A DNA stretch of 64,000 nucleotides from Lunularia cruciata (GCA_948567375.1 OX419761.1:50408501-50472500), one strand, 5' to 3'. Numbered from the stretch's first letter, positions 19,487 through 31,958 are shown. Numbers and translations: made by a program. The notes: generated from the sequence alone by a model not told the origin.

Positions 19487-20554
19487 GCGGTCCACATTGG
19501 TTGTTTTTCAAGATTTCAAGCTCCATACGTTTCAGTTCAAGCATTTGGCTCATTAAATCCATCTTGCGTTGTTCTTGAACCATCATCAAGTCAAATTTAT
19601 GATCTTCCTGCAAGGATCTCTTCTCATTTGGTTCCTTCACTACTTGAGTAAATTCAAGCATACACTTCTGTATTCCATCTTCACCTTCTTTTGATACTCT
19701 TTGCTTTTTGTTATGTTGCCCAACAACACCAAGTTGAGCACAAGCTTTTGTCCTGGGACTGATTGTGCCCTATTACCAATTGTCTCTAGAGAAGGTGTAG
19801 AGACTTGTGGTGTTTCCTTCTCATCATCAGATATCAAAACATCCATATATGATTGTTCAGTTTGCTTTATATGAGATGCTTCCTCACTCCCATCAATAGT
19901 TTCATCAGTCAAGTCTACAAACCCTCTCTCATCAGTTATTGAAGCGGTAATACCACCATCACATGCTCCTGGAATGCCTTGTTCTTTGGGTGAACCGCCT
20001 CTAATTCTATGCATTCGTTCATAGAACTCCCATGAACTTGGTTCTGTGCCTGTGGTTTGTTTTCTTTTCTCAACCTTGTATTTTTTAACTAGACCATCAA
20101 GCTTGTTCCTGAGAATCTGTGGCTCATAAGGTGGTGTTATACTAATAGCTTCACTGAACCTATTAGCAAACACCTTCCACTGATCCTGACTTACATTGCC
20201 TTGGTTACAATGATTAAAATAAATGTCTTCATACATATCAAAAAAAGCCTCACATGACTGGAAATCCACTCCACTTTAGCCTTCTTCAGAATGGAAACAC
20301 CTGTAAACACAATTGACAACAATAGATAAATAATCAACATACTATTATTTTAGAATAGTATTCCAATCTACAAATGAAATAGTCAAAATCATACCTCTCA
20401 CAAGAGCATCCTTTGATGATGAATTTTTCTTTTTTTCACCAAGCTTCTTCTTGGATGGAGCCTGCAAATCTTTCACCAATTTAATTGGTTCCATAGGTAG
20501 AAGAGCTTTCGAAACATTCTCATTCTGTACAATCTCTTCCATTCTACTGCACAA
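19487..20554 (-). pseudogene. Harbinger ORF2, Myb/SANT-like DNA-binding protein
   Basis: PIF/Harbinger elements need a second protein with a Myb/SANT-like domain that helps bring transposase to the ends and the nucleus. Here 20554-20395 encodes a Lys-rich start (SKKKLGEKKKN) ending at a likely donor (GAGAG/GTATG). 20269-19640 encodes the SANT-like part (AFFDMYEDIYF..NQGN, DQWKVFANRF, LVKKYKVEKR, WEFYERMHRIRG) and the typical acidic stretch. The last part (19661-19487, VVQEQRKMDLMSQMLELKR type, coiled-coil) is in a different frame, so one frameshift lies near 19690. It converges with the transposase gene, the 3' ends being about 30 bp apart. Confidence 0.75.
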
Positions 20555-21081
20555 AATTCAAAAAATATACATGGAAAAGTTTGGTTTGACAGAGAAATTT
20601 CATCTCACCAATGTCACTGCAATATTAATCTATTGTGTTCAGTTTCAAATCACACATGACAAGCATTGCATAACCTTCAATTCAAGCTATAGAATAGCCC
20701 AACACGTTCAGAAATGAAAAAGTTATGATATATTACATACCTGATCAATCTTGAAGGTCAAAAATCAGAACCCTAGTAATGTTTGCTTGGAAAGTTGATA
20801 TGTTTGCTCTCGGGAAAACTGAACCTGTCATAGAATGGGACGTTTGGAAACTGTATTGCCCGTTGTGTCACCCGACCCATTAACCTAGAGAGTCTCCCGT
20901 TCGAGAGACTCAGCCGGAGCACCACGAGGCGGAGCAAGAGTTGCCTCACGGATGGGCTCCGACTGAGGGCTTGAACGTCAGGCAGACCTGACGTGCGCAT
21001 GAGCTCCGGCCGAGTTTTCGCTGCCGTGTTTTGTCTGTTAGTGGGCTGCCAGAGGCCGAAAGAGCCATGTGAATCGCCTAA

Positions 21082-23339
21082 GAGAGTCTCCATCATATTA
21101 CAACGCTCCCTGGTTTGGAGTCTACATAAATGGGCAGTAGCAGTAGAAATACCCATCAAATCTAGGGTCTCTTGTCATACATACCATTCGAAAATCTCTA
21201 TCTTAATAATAGTTTCAGCAATAGTTTTCAGTTTGCTCTGCGGTAGCTTTTTGTGTGACTTCCCCAGTGTGTGTTTGGGGTTTTTGGTTTGACTTTGGTT
21301 TGTGGTCCTTGTTCTTTAGGGTCCGTGCTCGGTTCCTTTCTAGCCCTCCATGGGGCTTTCTACTCTTTTTTGTTTCCTTACGGATTGTGTGTGTGTGGTT
21401 TGACATCCTCACTGCACAAATTCGAAGGAGCTGGTGTAGGAGGTATAGAATTCTGTACTTCGAGATAAGAGACAAAGTTGATGCATGAAATAAAGTTGCA
21501 TTAATTGATCCTATCGGGTCCCGTTCTGATTACTACAAATGTCACCTTGATGGACTACGGCTGGTGTAAGTGTGTCTGGCAAATTTTACTCTCTAATTAA
21601 GTTCTTTTTGGACAAATTTTACTGCCCCGTCATTTTTCACTTATGTTAATCCTATAAAAGCAGATATAGTTGTCGTGATTGAAAAGCTAAGCTCGATATA
21701 TAGTTGGCAAATGTTTAGTGTGGTCTTCTTTCATAGGGACAGATTATTAGCTACAGGATGAATAATTTATTTGATCATCCTAGGATAGTAGTTTAAAATT
21801 TTAAATTTTCATAATGTACTACCATTGATATATTTGACGATTCCAATATATCTGGTTCATATGCATGCAGAGTCATCTACGCCGAAACTTCTCACACTAG
21901 GTGAAGAATATAGTCTCTAGTTTTCTCAAATGCCTATTTTGATTCTATTTTTCCATCCTAAAATTATCTATAATTTAGAATAATTTTATTGTAGATAATG
22001 AGTTATAGTGAAAAATATATCAATTTTTCATTTTAAAATACAAAAGAACTTTTATAGTTGAAATAAATTACTCTACAAATATCATATCTTACATAGAAAG
22101 CAATGAGCAAAGTCTTACAGTGTCAGGTCCATCTTGACTCTCAAGATGTATATATTTATATAAAAGATTCTTTTATTTATTTATAGATTTTTAAATTTTT
22201 TATTAGAAAAAGGTTTGGTTCATAGCAACATTTTCATTTTAATGATCCTCCTATGGTTATAATTTCAAAATTTTAGTGAGGGAATCCACCTCCCATAGTT
22301 AGTCTGTGAACTTTGAATTTCCTGCTTTATGTCGTTGTTATTCCACTAGCTTTGAAATTTTGCAGGCCGAAATCCGAGAAATCGGGATGTGATTCTGAAC
22401 GCGCTTCCCAGATCCCCAAATTCAGCTCTTCTTCTTCGGATCAGGAAAACTCAATACGCTTGTGAGACTTTGAGTTGAGTTGCGAGTCAAAGTACGGGGA
22501 ATGAATACTTCTAATTGCTAATTGCACTACGTTCCATTAGAACACAATTCCATAGTCTTCCGAACTGATTTCATCCACATTGGACAACATGAAACCGCAA
22601 TCTATAAACCTAGACTTCCATTAATTAACAATTTTAATATTTATCAGATCAACATACACTATATAATTGATAAGAAATGATATTTCCACACCACCATTTG
22701 GAGTCTGGTATCCATTCGCAGTCGGATCACCCATCTTCGTCATTCGTAAGTCCACCGGATATATTGAAAACTGTAAAAATGTCAAAACGGTAGTGTGGAA
22801 ATATTAATTCACTAATAATACAGTGAGACTCTGTAGCCATTCTTTGGAAGAACTATATGGAACATAGAATTCTTTCATGTGTGCACCACAAGCAAAGTGG
22901 AACCAAGATATTGTGAATTTAAAACATAGTTAAAATTTGTATCCAAGAGAAGATAGATGGCTGCAAAGGTCTCTCTCGATAATCGATAATTAATGTACTT
23001 ATAAACACTATCCATGAAACCTATATGACTTGAACTTCTGTTTAATGGGAACCTCTTCTCTTATTATAATAACTTCATAAAAATTCCATAAATTTCTCAT
23101 TGATGGAGCTCTAGTTGATCATTCTATAGGAAAGCAAGAAGACTTCTCATAAAGTCAGAACTGGAATCCCAGACTTACGGATTAGCATGAAGATTAAGGC
23201 TTTAATTCATATTTATGTCATATTCAACTCAAGAAGCATGACACCGCAACCACCTATACAGAACGAGCACAAACTTGGTCTAGAGATCAAGATACAGATT
23301 TGAATGCAAATGGTCGCTAAAGGATGTTCGTAATAATTA
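21082..23339. other. AT-rich intergenic sequence
   Basis: Only short open frames without motifs. 21215-21490 reads open on both strands (phrases such as GTGTGTGTGG) but shows no domain. Nothing else can be supported. Confidence 0.5.
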
Positions 23340-23682
23340 CACACTTTGGCATCTATCGTAAAATCTCCATATATCAAAAAGTTTACGAAGTGTATCGAGA
23401 ATTCTAAAGAAAGATAAAATGATTCTATAAGATAATGATTTCATCTAGAATCTTGTTGCTAAACTTTAGCTAGTGAAGGCTCATTTCTCTTAGAAGGTCC
23501 CTATCGATTTCACACTTTGGCATCTATCATAAAATCTCCATATCTCAAAAAGTTTACGAAGTGTATCGAGAACTCTAAAGAAAGATAAAATGATTCTATA
23601 AGATAATGATTGCATCCAGAATCTTGTTGCTAAAATTTAGCTAATGAAGGCTCATTTCTCTTAGAAGGTTCCTATCGATTTC
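23340..23682. repeat. 171-bp tandem duplication
   Basis: Two adjacent copies, 23340-23510 and 23511-about 23682. Each begins CACACTTTGGCATCTATC and ends with CTATCGATTTC; they differ at about ten positions. No coding potential. Confidence 0.9.
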
Positions 23683-23959
23683 GCTTCTTTACCAGATTCA
23701 TCATTCGATCTTATTTCTTCGACCAGAACGGAATGAAAATCTTGCAAATGGTTAGGTTCATTCTAGAAGTCGATATGAATATTTAGTTAATCAGTAGACT
23801 TGTGACTTTCACATCAAGAGAATTCATTACTGTCTTACGGTTAAAATAAATAAATAAATATTTAAATTGAAGATTCATAAACTTTTTGCCATTTTATAAT
23901 ATCCACAACTACTTGCAAAGCACGGTAGAAAGTTTTATGAACGCTTTGGTGAAGCAAAT

Positions 23960-24320
23960 ATTCCAACAGGACGCGGAAAGGACGACCACACATAGAATTC
24001 ATTACGAGTTATGGAGACTGACGTTATGATAAATCAACCCCACCCGCTTGCTGCTGCAGCTGGGTCTCGTCATGGTGGACAGCAGAAGTCTACATGCAAC
24101 AGGATCCGAATGAGAATTCAATCACTAATTTCGGCTATTGGCTGGTTTAGAGAGTTCGAGTCTTGGAAAGGAAATGTGCGTGAGTGTGGACTCGCCGTGA
24201 CATGTCGAGGTAATGCAGAAGTGCAGGGCAGTGAGGAAATTGTGACCGTTCCGAAGCTCATAGAGGAAAGCAGAGAGGAAGGCACAAAGACATTCGTAAG
24301 AGCATATGGGGGCTGGCAAA
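23960..24320 (+). other. 5' flank of the gene duplication, copy 1
   Basis: Matches 56650-57074 in order (GGAGACTGACGTTATGATA, GCTGCAGCTGGGT, GCAGAAGTCTAC.TGCAACAG, TTCCGAAGCTCATAGAGGAAA), with indels. The copied block therefore includes about 350 bp upstream of the start codon, possibly promoter and leader. The 198-codon open frame 24011-24607 runs through this flank and into exon 1 in a shifted frame and is not a gene. Confidence 0.7.
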
Positions 24321-27300
24321 ATGAGAGTGGCACTAGTCGGGTCCGGCGTAGCAGGCCTGCTCGGACTCTATCTGAAGCAGGCGAAAATGTGATTCTTTAC
24401 GAGAAGGACGATCACATTGGCGGCCATGCACACACGCTTCACGTGGATGGAGTTGCTCTCGATATCGGATTCATGATTGTCAATCAGGTCCGTACGTCCT
24501 CACTTCTGCAGTTCCTTTGTTTTCCAGAAATTCGAAGATCGACATTACACTGCCTGCTTGGCTGGAAAGAAGTCTTTAGATTAGTGCGTGATTATGAATG
24601 GAGGTAGACTGTAATCTTTTGACTCCACTTCGATGTGTACGAGGGGGAATCAAGACTCCAATCATAAGTGCGTCTCACTGTACACACGAAGCTATTGCTG
24701 GTGGTCAGAACGCTCTTTCCTGTGTGGCGAACGACTGTGATTACTACATTGAGGTTCCTCCGGCCCCAGTTCGGGTCATGAATCTCGTTGTAATACCACA
24801 GGTGAATCTCTTCTTCCTCTTTCGTATTGGCCCTCGATCCACTGATCTTGGACCACCACTTGGGACCAGCTGCAGCTCCAACGCCTGATTCTGCTGTGCT
24901 TTCTTCTAAAGCATATTGGCAAATCAAAACCCTTCATGAAGATAGATACCAATAACCTTATGCGTCGGCCAGTACCGCCCTGAAAAACTGAGCTTTTGCG
25001 AGAGGAAAAAAGATCTCTGCAGGAGAGTCTGCGCTTTCTGCCGGAGGGTAAGTTTGCGGGAAATCAACCGACTCAGTGGCGCGATATGGGAGCTGGTTTC
25101 TGCGGTCCGAGAGCCTATCAGGAGCCTATCTTCGCGTGTCGAGTCATATAAGACAATAAGAGTATGGCAGCAGACGTACCGGTGTTGGAGTACCTGCATC
25201 TTTGTGCTAGTCGTGTCCAAGGGCGTGGGAATGCAGGTGACTTACACAAACATGATTGCGTTCTTTGACGAGATCGGAGTCGAAATGGAGAAGTCCGATA
25301 TGTCATTCTCAGTCAGTCTGGACGAAGGAAAAGGTTGTGAGTGGGAAAGTACAAGCTTGGGCGGACTTTTCGCTCAGAAGAGGAATGCTGTGAATCCGTA
25401 CTTCTGGAAGATGGTTCGCGAAATGCTGAAATTCAAAGCGGACATTCTTTAGTAAGTTCGAGTCCCGGCACATTTTGTTTTTGGAGGTTTCTTCGGAGAT
25501 GGAAGTTTTCGTAATTTTAGCATTGTCTGCGGCAGAGAGCGGTTCGGGGAATAATTTAATTTTGATCGTTGCGGTGTTGCAGATTTTCAGAAAAAGTAGA
25601 AAGAAACGTTTCATCAGTCGACGAGACGTTCACACTTGGCGAGTTTCTTGAATCACATTCATATTCTAAAAAATTTAAAGAATGTTACCTGGTATTGAGA
25701 GGAATCGCTTCTACAGTGCGATAATTTCCTATCAATTGATTTTGTGTTTCGCTCTATCTTTTTGTGATTCTTCATTTACTTTATAAGAGTTTCGGCAGCA
25801 TCTACTTAATGTGTACTACTCGGTTGGTTGCTTTATAAGTTTCTTTCTAATTGTCCTCACTGTTTATGGAATTTGTACGACAGATTCCTGTGTGGGCGTC
25901 AATTTGGTCGTGTTCATCTCAAACAGTCTTGGGCTTCTCGGCGGTGTCCATCCTTACCGTCTGCCGAAATCATCATCTCCTACAGGTGAGTACGCACATA
26001 TAATTTTCAGCTTCTCGGTCGACAATCGTAATGCTCCAATGCTTGGCTTTCGTAGCAGATGTTCCTTGTCACAGCAGATTCATAGGTTTGCCGAGGTGCA
26101 CCACGCCTGAGAACAAACCCGGAGTTTCATATCAATTGTGCCATTGTGTTGTACGCTGCTATTTGGACGACCGCAGTGGATAACAGTCAAAGGGTGCTCC
26201 GAGATATATGTTATCAAGGTATTTGGAATCTTAGATATGGCTATCGTCTGAGAGTTTTCGTTTCCTGTTGTACAGACTCTAGATCTTTTGTACAGCTGAA
26301 TATTTCGTTACACATTTCTGAACTTTTAATTCTGTTTATTATGCAGTTGGTGAAGCATTAGGTGCCGAGATTAGAAAGAACACTGCCGTCACCCATGTGG
26401 AAACTCTTGATGATGGTAATTATTTATAATTCCACACCTTCTCAACCTCTCCGTATGGAGATACAGTATAAGCTTTTCTAAATCACATGGCATGTTGAGA
26501 TTGACACTTGGTGCAGGACGTGTGCGAGTGAAGGATGACGAAGGAGGAGTTGAAATATTTGACAAATGCGTTGTGGCTGCTCATGCTCCCAATGCCCTAG
26601 ACATGATGGGTGAAAAGGCTACTTGGAAGCGAGAAGAGTGTCTTAGGCGCCTTCGAATATGGTTACAAATATGCTTACAGTTTAGTCCAGGTCCTTAATT
26701 CCTAGGTACTGCTTCCCATCCAGGACTGACAGGAGTGAAGATGGTTGGACGTTTATATGGTCTCAAGGAAATCTCACCTCATTCACTCAAAGTCATTCTC
26801 TCCATGACAATGACAGTGATATATATGTGCACCGGGACAAGGCCTTCATGCCTCGTAGTAAGGCAGCATGGTCTGCGTGGAACTTCTTAGGTGATATCAA
26901 AGAACGATGCTGTGTTACTTACTGGCTGAATCTGTCACAGGTAAAGTGTTCAAGATTAGGAAAAGGCTACCCTTAGCCAGATTTTGTTTTCTTCTGTAGT
27001 GCTGTTGTAGACTTACTTAGGACTGTTCTAGTTCTTGCGATACGCTCATGTCAGATCTGGCTTGAGATATGTATTTGATTAATATCTGGGCTTAAGTTAG
27101 TGGAATAGGAGATAACGAAGAAGAGCTTCGGACATGGTGTGCAGAACTTGGAAGATACAGGGCTGCCTTTTCTAGTCACATTGAACCCCACCAGGAAACC
27201 GGAACACGTTGTCAGGTTTTGGACAACGGGCCACATCCAATTCCATCTCCTCAAGCTGCTGATGCTGCAAAGCGCCTCAGCTGTATTCAAGGTCATCAAG

Positions 27301-27327
27301 GAGTTTGGTACTGTGGGGCATATCAAG
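24321..27327 (+). pseudogene. FAD-domain half of cyclopropane-fatty-acid synthase-like gene, copy 1 (exons 1-9)
   Basis: Aligns exon by exon with the intact copy at 57075-60113. Exon 1 24321-24487 has lost 7 nt within the GSGVAGL nucleotide-binding turn, and its donor is damaged. Exon 2 25237-25451 and exon 3 25583-25691 join to form a TAA across the splice. Exon 4 is 25884-25985. Exon 5 26159-26218 lost its acceptor AG. Exon 6 starts near 26347 with a 10-nt deletion. Exon 7 starts at 26517; its donor reads TT instead of GT. Exon 8 lies near 26815-26940. Exon 9 27145-27327 has a 2-nt insertion near GHPIPS. Each lesion would disable it. The encoded fold is an amine-oxidase-like FAD domain (ILYEKDDHIGGHAHTLHVDG; NPYFWKMVREMLKFK). 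Confidence 0.92.
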
Positions 27328-27359
27328 GTAGTTTATCAACTGGTTTACCTGGACCTGGG

Positions 27360-27576
27360 TGTGAGAAAACGAGTTGTGGAATGAATCAATTAACCTTGAA
27401 AGAACCCCTCACTGGGATTATATAGATACAGAGATCTAAAGGGTGTGTTAACATACTGCTCATGTAACTCGTGTAGCTCATGGAACTCATGTGAACAGTA
27501 TGCATGAACAGTAACATGTGAACAGGAGTCTCGCGTGAACAGTGATCTAACACACCGCATCATCATATTTCTAACA
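27360..27576 (-). repeat. copia-1 3' LTR
   Basis: 217 bp, TG..CA ends. The polypurine tract AAGAGGGGG (minus strand, 27577-27585) abuts it. It contains repeated CATGTGAACAGTA/GAACAGTATGCATGAACAGT phrases. Confidence 0.93.
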
Positions 27577-27612
27577 CCCCCTCTTAATGCACGTTTCGTA
27601 ATTGTCTATTAT

Positions 27613-28461
27613 CTATAACTCTAGTGCATGACAAAACCTTGTATGCAGTTCTCTATTCAATCCCTTAGTAAAAATGTAGGCAGTATTATCTCTGGTGTCC
27701 ACCCATGAAGCAGAGATCTCCTTGTCTTCCACCTTTTCTCTTAGAAAGTGGAATCTGATGTCTATGTGCTTTGTTCTCTCATGCTGCTTTGTTGGAGTAA
27801 CAAGATCAATTCCGCTGTTGCTGTTGCTGTACAGCTTCATTGTTTCTCCACGAAAACCCAGGTCACTTAACAAGCGCTTAAGCCATATTGCTTCAGTTGC
27901 TGCCTTTGACAAGGCCATGTATTCAGCTTCAAAGCTGGATAAATAAACAGAAGCTTGCCTTTTGCTTGACCAACAGACATTACAGAAGATAAAGCAGTAT
28001 CCTCCTGTAGATCGTCTTGTGTCTTGATCTCCTCCCCAATCTGAGTCGGAGTACCCATGAATGGGAGTACTAGATGCACTGTAAGTTAGGCCCTGTGACA
28101 GTGTATGTATACCTTGAATGTACCGGAAGATCCTTTTGACAGCCTTCCAATGGTTCAGGCCAGGATTTGCCATATACTTGGCAACTGAACTGACATCATA
28201 AGCTAAATCAGGCCTAGTGCTGACCATGGCCCACATCAAACTCCCCACTGCAGATTGGTAAGGTACTGTTTTCATATACTCTCTCTCATGATCAGTTTTT
28301 GGACAATCCTGAAGACTTAATCTCACTCCTGACTCTACAGGATTGTGAACATGTTTACAGTCTTGCATATGAAAACGAGTAAGAATCTCTCTTAAATATC
28401 TGTCTTGAGATAGACTGATCTTTCTTGTTTTCTGTCTCTTGTGACTTGCAACTGAAGACAA
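27613..28461 (-). pseudogene. copia-1 RT C-terminus and RNase H
   Basis: A 282-residue open piece. It carries the RT thumb/connection (YLREILTRFHM, SAVGSLMWAMVSTRPDLAY) and RNase H (GYSDSDWGGD, SSFEAEYMALSKAATEAIW, HIDIRFHFLREKV). It is cut from the palm part upstream, where YVDDG is readable near 28575 in another frame. The frame breaks near 28461-28600 make it non-functional. Confidence 0.9.
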
Positions 28462-28625
28462 TGACTAATCTCTCCCAGATCAGTCATCTCAAAACCCTGT
28501 TTAAGAGACTCTTTGACAGAGAGGAGAAGAGAAAGGTTATTGCTGGCAAGGATGCCGTCATCTACATAAAGAGGTAAGATGACAAAATGAGAACCAGAAT
28601 GGAAGATATAGAGATTAGAATCAGC

Positions 28626-29235
28626 TCAAGAGCGCTCAAATCCCAAACCTAGTAAAAACTGATTAAACTTGTGATACCACTGTCTGGCGGACTGTTTGAG
28701 ACCATACAAAACCTTGTAGAGTTGTAAAACCAATGGCCCTTGTTTAGTGACTTGTTGCTGCGTGTGCTGGTCAGGAGTCAGCAAGCCAGGAGGAATGTGC
28801 ATGTAGATTTTCTCAGTCAATGTGCCATTGAGAAAAGCTGTTTTGACATCAAGAGCATGCACTTCCAAATCGTTCTGAGCTGAGTAAGCAAGCAGCACGC
28901 AAATTATTTGTCAATTTGACAACAGGAGAGTAGGTCTCTGTCTAGTCAATATCTGGAACTTGAGAGAAACCACGAGCAACAAATCTAGCCTTGTACTTTT
29001 GGATCAAGCCTTGTGCATCGTATTTCTTCTTAAAAATCCACTTACAAGTGACGGCCTTGCGACCTGCTGGTAACTCAGTGATGACCCATATTTGATTGTT
29101 CTCCATGGACTGAAGCTCATCTTGAATAGCCTCAAACCATCTACTGGAATCAGGTCCCGCGATAGCAGCTTCATAAGTGTCTGAATCAGGGTCAGATGCA
29201 GAGTAATGCGCCATTAGTGCATTAGCAGACTCCAA
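28626..29235 (-). pseudogene. copia-1 reverse transcriptase N-terminus
   Basis: Two open pieces in different frames. 28942-29235 carries WVITELPAGRKAVTCKWIFK and KYKARFVARGFSQVPDID. 28626-28898 carries LDVKTAFLNGTL..IYMHIPPG and LYKVLYGLKQSARQWYHKF. Together they are the fingers and palm of an RVT_2-type reverse transcriptase. A stop and a frameshift lie near 28900-28945. Confidence 0.9.
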
Positions 29236-29383
29236 CAGTGCATCATATTTTCGAACTGGAGTGCGAACCCTGGTGCCTTGATGTACAGAAGGTGCTTGGA
29301 TAGCATCTGGAGAAGGTAGAGGTTTTGGCCTCCTAGTGTAAACAATTGTAGAGGATCCTGAGGACCTGTGAGGAGTGCCTGAA

Positions 29384-30391
29384 CTAGAAGTAAGGATTGT
29401 AGTGAAGAAGGAATGCAGAAGGAATTGTTGGAGCTGTCAGATTGTGGAGAGGAGGTGACTGAGTAGGAGTTGGTGGGGATGGACTGAGGGTAGACTGAGA
29501 ACTAGAAGCAGTAGAGGGAATGAAAATTGTCGGATCACAGATGAAATCCAGTTGAATATCCTGAGTGTCAGAACATTGTTTATGTTCATGAGCATAGATC
29601 TGTTCCTGAAACTGAACATCTCTTGACAGAAAAATGGAGTTATCAGATATTTTCTGTAGTCTATAAGCTTTACTATCCTGATCATAACCAAGGAAGATAC
29701 ACTTAGACGACTTAGAATCGAGTTTAGATCTGGAAGAAGATGGAACATGTGTATAAGCAGTGCACCCAGAAATGCAAAGTAGGGATAGTTTAGGTTTATA
29801 ACCAAACCAGAGTTGGAAGGGTGTGACTACAGGGGATATGGCTTTGGTAGGACTTCGATTTTGCAGAAAGTTGGCGGTGTGTAGTGCCTCTCCCCTGTAA
29901 AGCTTGGGCAGTCCAGACTCAAATAACATAGTGCGGACTGCTTCCACCAATGTTCTGTTCTTTCTCTCAGCAACACCATTTTGCTGAGGAGTATGTGGAG
30001 TGCTGAACTGGTGCATGATAACTTTACCTTTGCAGAACAGATGAAAATCTGCAGAGTTGTATTCACCACCATTGTCTGAGCGCAGCACCAGAACCTTCTG
30101 ATTGAGTTGAGTCTGTGCATAGGTCACGTATTCTTGAAAACAAGTAAAAACTTCATGTTTGAACTTGAGTAGATACAAGAATGTGTACCTTGTGTAATCA
30201 TCAATGAAGGTCACCAAGTATCTGTAACCAGTGTAGGTAGCAGAAGAGATGGGACCACAAACATCAGAATGGATGAGAGCCAATGGAACAGTGGCTCTAG
30301 TAGCTCCTTCCTGAGGTAAGGGAATTCGAGTTTGCTTGCCATGAAGACAAGGTGAGCAAACAGGAAACAAATTAGGATGGATCCAATCCAT
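29384..30391 (-). pseudogene. copia-1 integrase
   Basis: A 335-residue open piece with CX2C of the zinc module (CSPCLHGK) and the full catalytic triad: HSDVCGP, LRSDNGGEYN and HTPQQNGVAERKNRTL. The C-terminal CIFLGYDQDSKAYRL and a Pro/Ser-rich tail follow. The upstream His residues of the zinc module lie in another frame (30391-30605), so it is not translated from the gag frame without a shift. Confidence 0.93.
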
Positions 30392-30605
30392 CCCAGCAAC
30401 CAGATCTTTGTCTTGTGGAAGTTGAAGTAGATTTTTGCTGATGTGCCCAAGTCATCGATGCCATAGGGAAGTAATAGCAGAAGATGTATCCCTGGTTGGA
30501 ATAGAGATTGCAGCAGCCTTGAGATGACTGAGACTGAGTTAATGTAGAGACTGCAGCATCTTGAGGTTGCTCAATGGACTCTCCCAGAAGCCAAAAGTTA
30601 TCCAA

Positions 30606-31349
30606 TCAAGGACAGGATGCAATGAGATTCTGCAGATCATCATAAAGGAAAATGCTGGTTTCCTTTAACTGAAATGATCCATGTGACTTGCTCAACTGAA
30701 GTGCTGAATAGAGATTCTTGTTCAGCAAAGGAATATATAGAACATCTTCTAGCATGTAGGACTTCCCTGAACAAGCAAGCTTAACAGAAACTGTCCCATG
30801 GCCTAGAATAGCAATGTTGGAACCATCAACCAAGTAAACTTGTCTAGGTGGTGAATATGCGTCATAGACAAGGAAACAGGTTCGTTGGTAGGTCATGTGC
30901 TGAGAAGCAGCAGTGTCAATGTACCATCTCTTGTCCTGAGTGACTGAAAGAACAACATCAGCTTTGTACAAAGAGAGGTGAGTTGTAGAAGCATTGGAGT
31001 GATGGTGTTCCTTGCCTCCTTTCTCCCTTGCATCAGCAATGCGCTTGCGACAGTCTTTGATGTAATGTCCCTTCTTTGAGCAGTAGTGACAGATGATAGA
31101 AGGTCTGAAGGAATTTCCTCTAGAAGATGTAGAGAAATAACTCTGATTTTGACCGGAAGGTCTGTTGAAAGAGTTCTGACCAGGGGAAGGATGTTGACCA
31201 GAAAATCTGTTGAAAGAGTTCTGACCAGAAAAACCATGAGATTCATCCTTCCAGCTCCCTTTGCCTTTACCTTTGTTTCTGTAAGAAGATGTAGAGCCTT
31301 GTGTGATTGCTAGAGCAGTTGTTTGCTCTATAAGACCTTCATACTTCAT
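30606..31349 (-). pseudogene. copia-1 nucleocapsid and protease
   Basis: A 247-residue open piece in the same frame as the upstream gag piece. The zinc knuckle CHYCSKKGHYIKDC fits C-X2-C-X4-H-X4-C. The aspartic protease has WYIDTAASQHMT with a DTAAS active site, where DSGAS is usual. Before the knuckle there are three related Gly/Gln/Phe-rich repeats (QNSFNRFSGQHP type). It ends at a TGA at about 30606, before the GAG-pre-integrase region. Confidence 0.9.
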
Positions 31350-31958
31350 ATTGATCTCTTCTTGAAGAGGAAGAGCAATGACATCATAGAGATGTAGTGC
31401 CTTCTGTGTTCACAATGATTGCAAAAGATACTTGAAATTAGAAGGCATAGATCTTATCAAATGGAGCTTAGCCTACTGGTCATCGATTGGGTTGTTCACC
31501 GCAGCTAATTGGGTGAGGACTCCTCGAAAATTGGTAGTGTGCTTTGCTACACTGGTGCTTTCATGCATCTTCAAATTCATCAAAGTGTCCAATAGGTACA
31601 TGATTGTGACATCATTGGTACCTTCATACATGGTTGTTAAATCCATCCATGCTTCGCTTGCCAACATGCGCCTGCTGATAGTAGGAACAAACTCAGGAGC
31701 TAATGTTGAATTGATTGCTTCAAGAACAAGATTCTTATGTTCCCAATCAGGTAGAGTAGCAATTGAGATGGGTTTGACTTCAGTACCATCAACAATTGTA
31801 AAAACTGAAACCACTTTCACTTTGAGTGCAAGACAATGTTTCCAAGAGTGGGAATAATTGCCATTGAATTTGACAAAAGTGGAGTCAAATCATATGGTTG
31901 GAGTAGCAAATATTGCACCAGCAGGAGCACCAACACCAGCAGCAGCAACAGCAGACAT
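31350..31958 (-). pseudogene. copia-1 gag N-terminal part
   Basis: The likely start is the ATG at 31956-31958 (MSAVAAAGVGAPAG), in the same frame as the downstream pieces. A TGA at 31890-31892 follows after 22 codons. The piece 31473-31820 then carries the copia gag capsid signature (LPDWEHKNLVLEAINSTL, EAWMDLTTMYEG, LLDTLMNLKM). It ends at a TAG, and a further TGA lies near 31410. Thus gag has three nonsense codons. Confidence 0.85.

Larger units (their letters stand above)
17787..21078 (+). mobile_element. PIF/Harbinger DNA transposon, putative autonomous, decayed
   Basis: Contains both genes typical of the superfamily: a DDE transposase (+) and a convergent Myb/SANT-like ORF (-). Candidate terminal inverted repeats are GGCCACTTCACATGGCTC at 17787-17804 and, on the minus strand, GGCGATTCACATGGCTC from 21078 to 21062, sharing 12 identical bases in a row. 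Flanking triplets are GAA (left) and TAA (right), close to the TTA/TAA target preference of the superfamily but not identical. The subterminal part at 20880-21000 has strong stem-loops (ACGTCAGG/CCTGACGT at 20975-20994; GAGTCTC/GAGACTC near 20889-20910). The ends are my inference; the genes are clear. Confidence 0.65.

Noticed and set aside
20889-20910. Hairpin GAGTCTC/GAGACTC read as a transcription terminator
   Set aside because: It lies in a eukaryotic transposon end; a bacterial-type terminator is not meaningful here, and a subterminal hairpin is the better reading.
20773-21159. 128-codon open frame on the minus strand
   Set aside because: It overlaps the candidate end of the Harbinger element and GC-rich hairpins and shows no domain or family resemblance.
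24011-24607. 198-codon open frame starting upstream of gene copy 1
   Set aside because: It joins the 5' flank and exon 1 in a shifted frame; copy 2 shows the true start and splice donor.
25452-25466. tRNA T-loop-like word GTTCGAGTCCCGGC
   Set aside because: It lies at the start of intron 2 of gene copy 1, also occurs in copy 2, and no tRNA acceptor or D-arm is found upstream.
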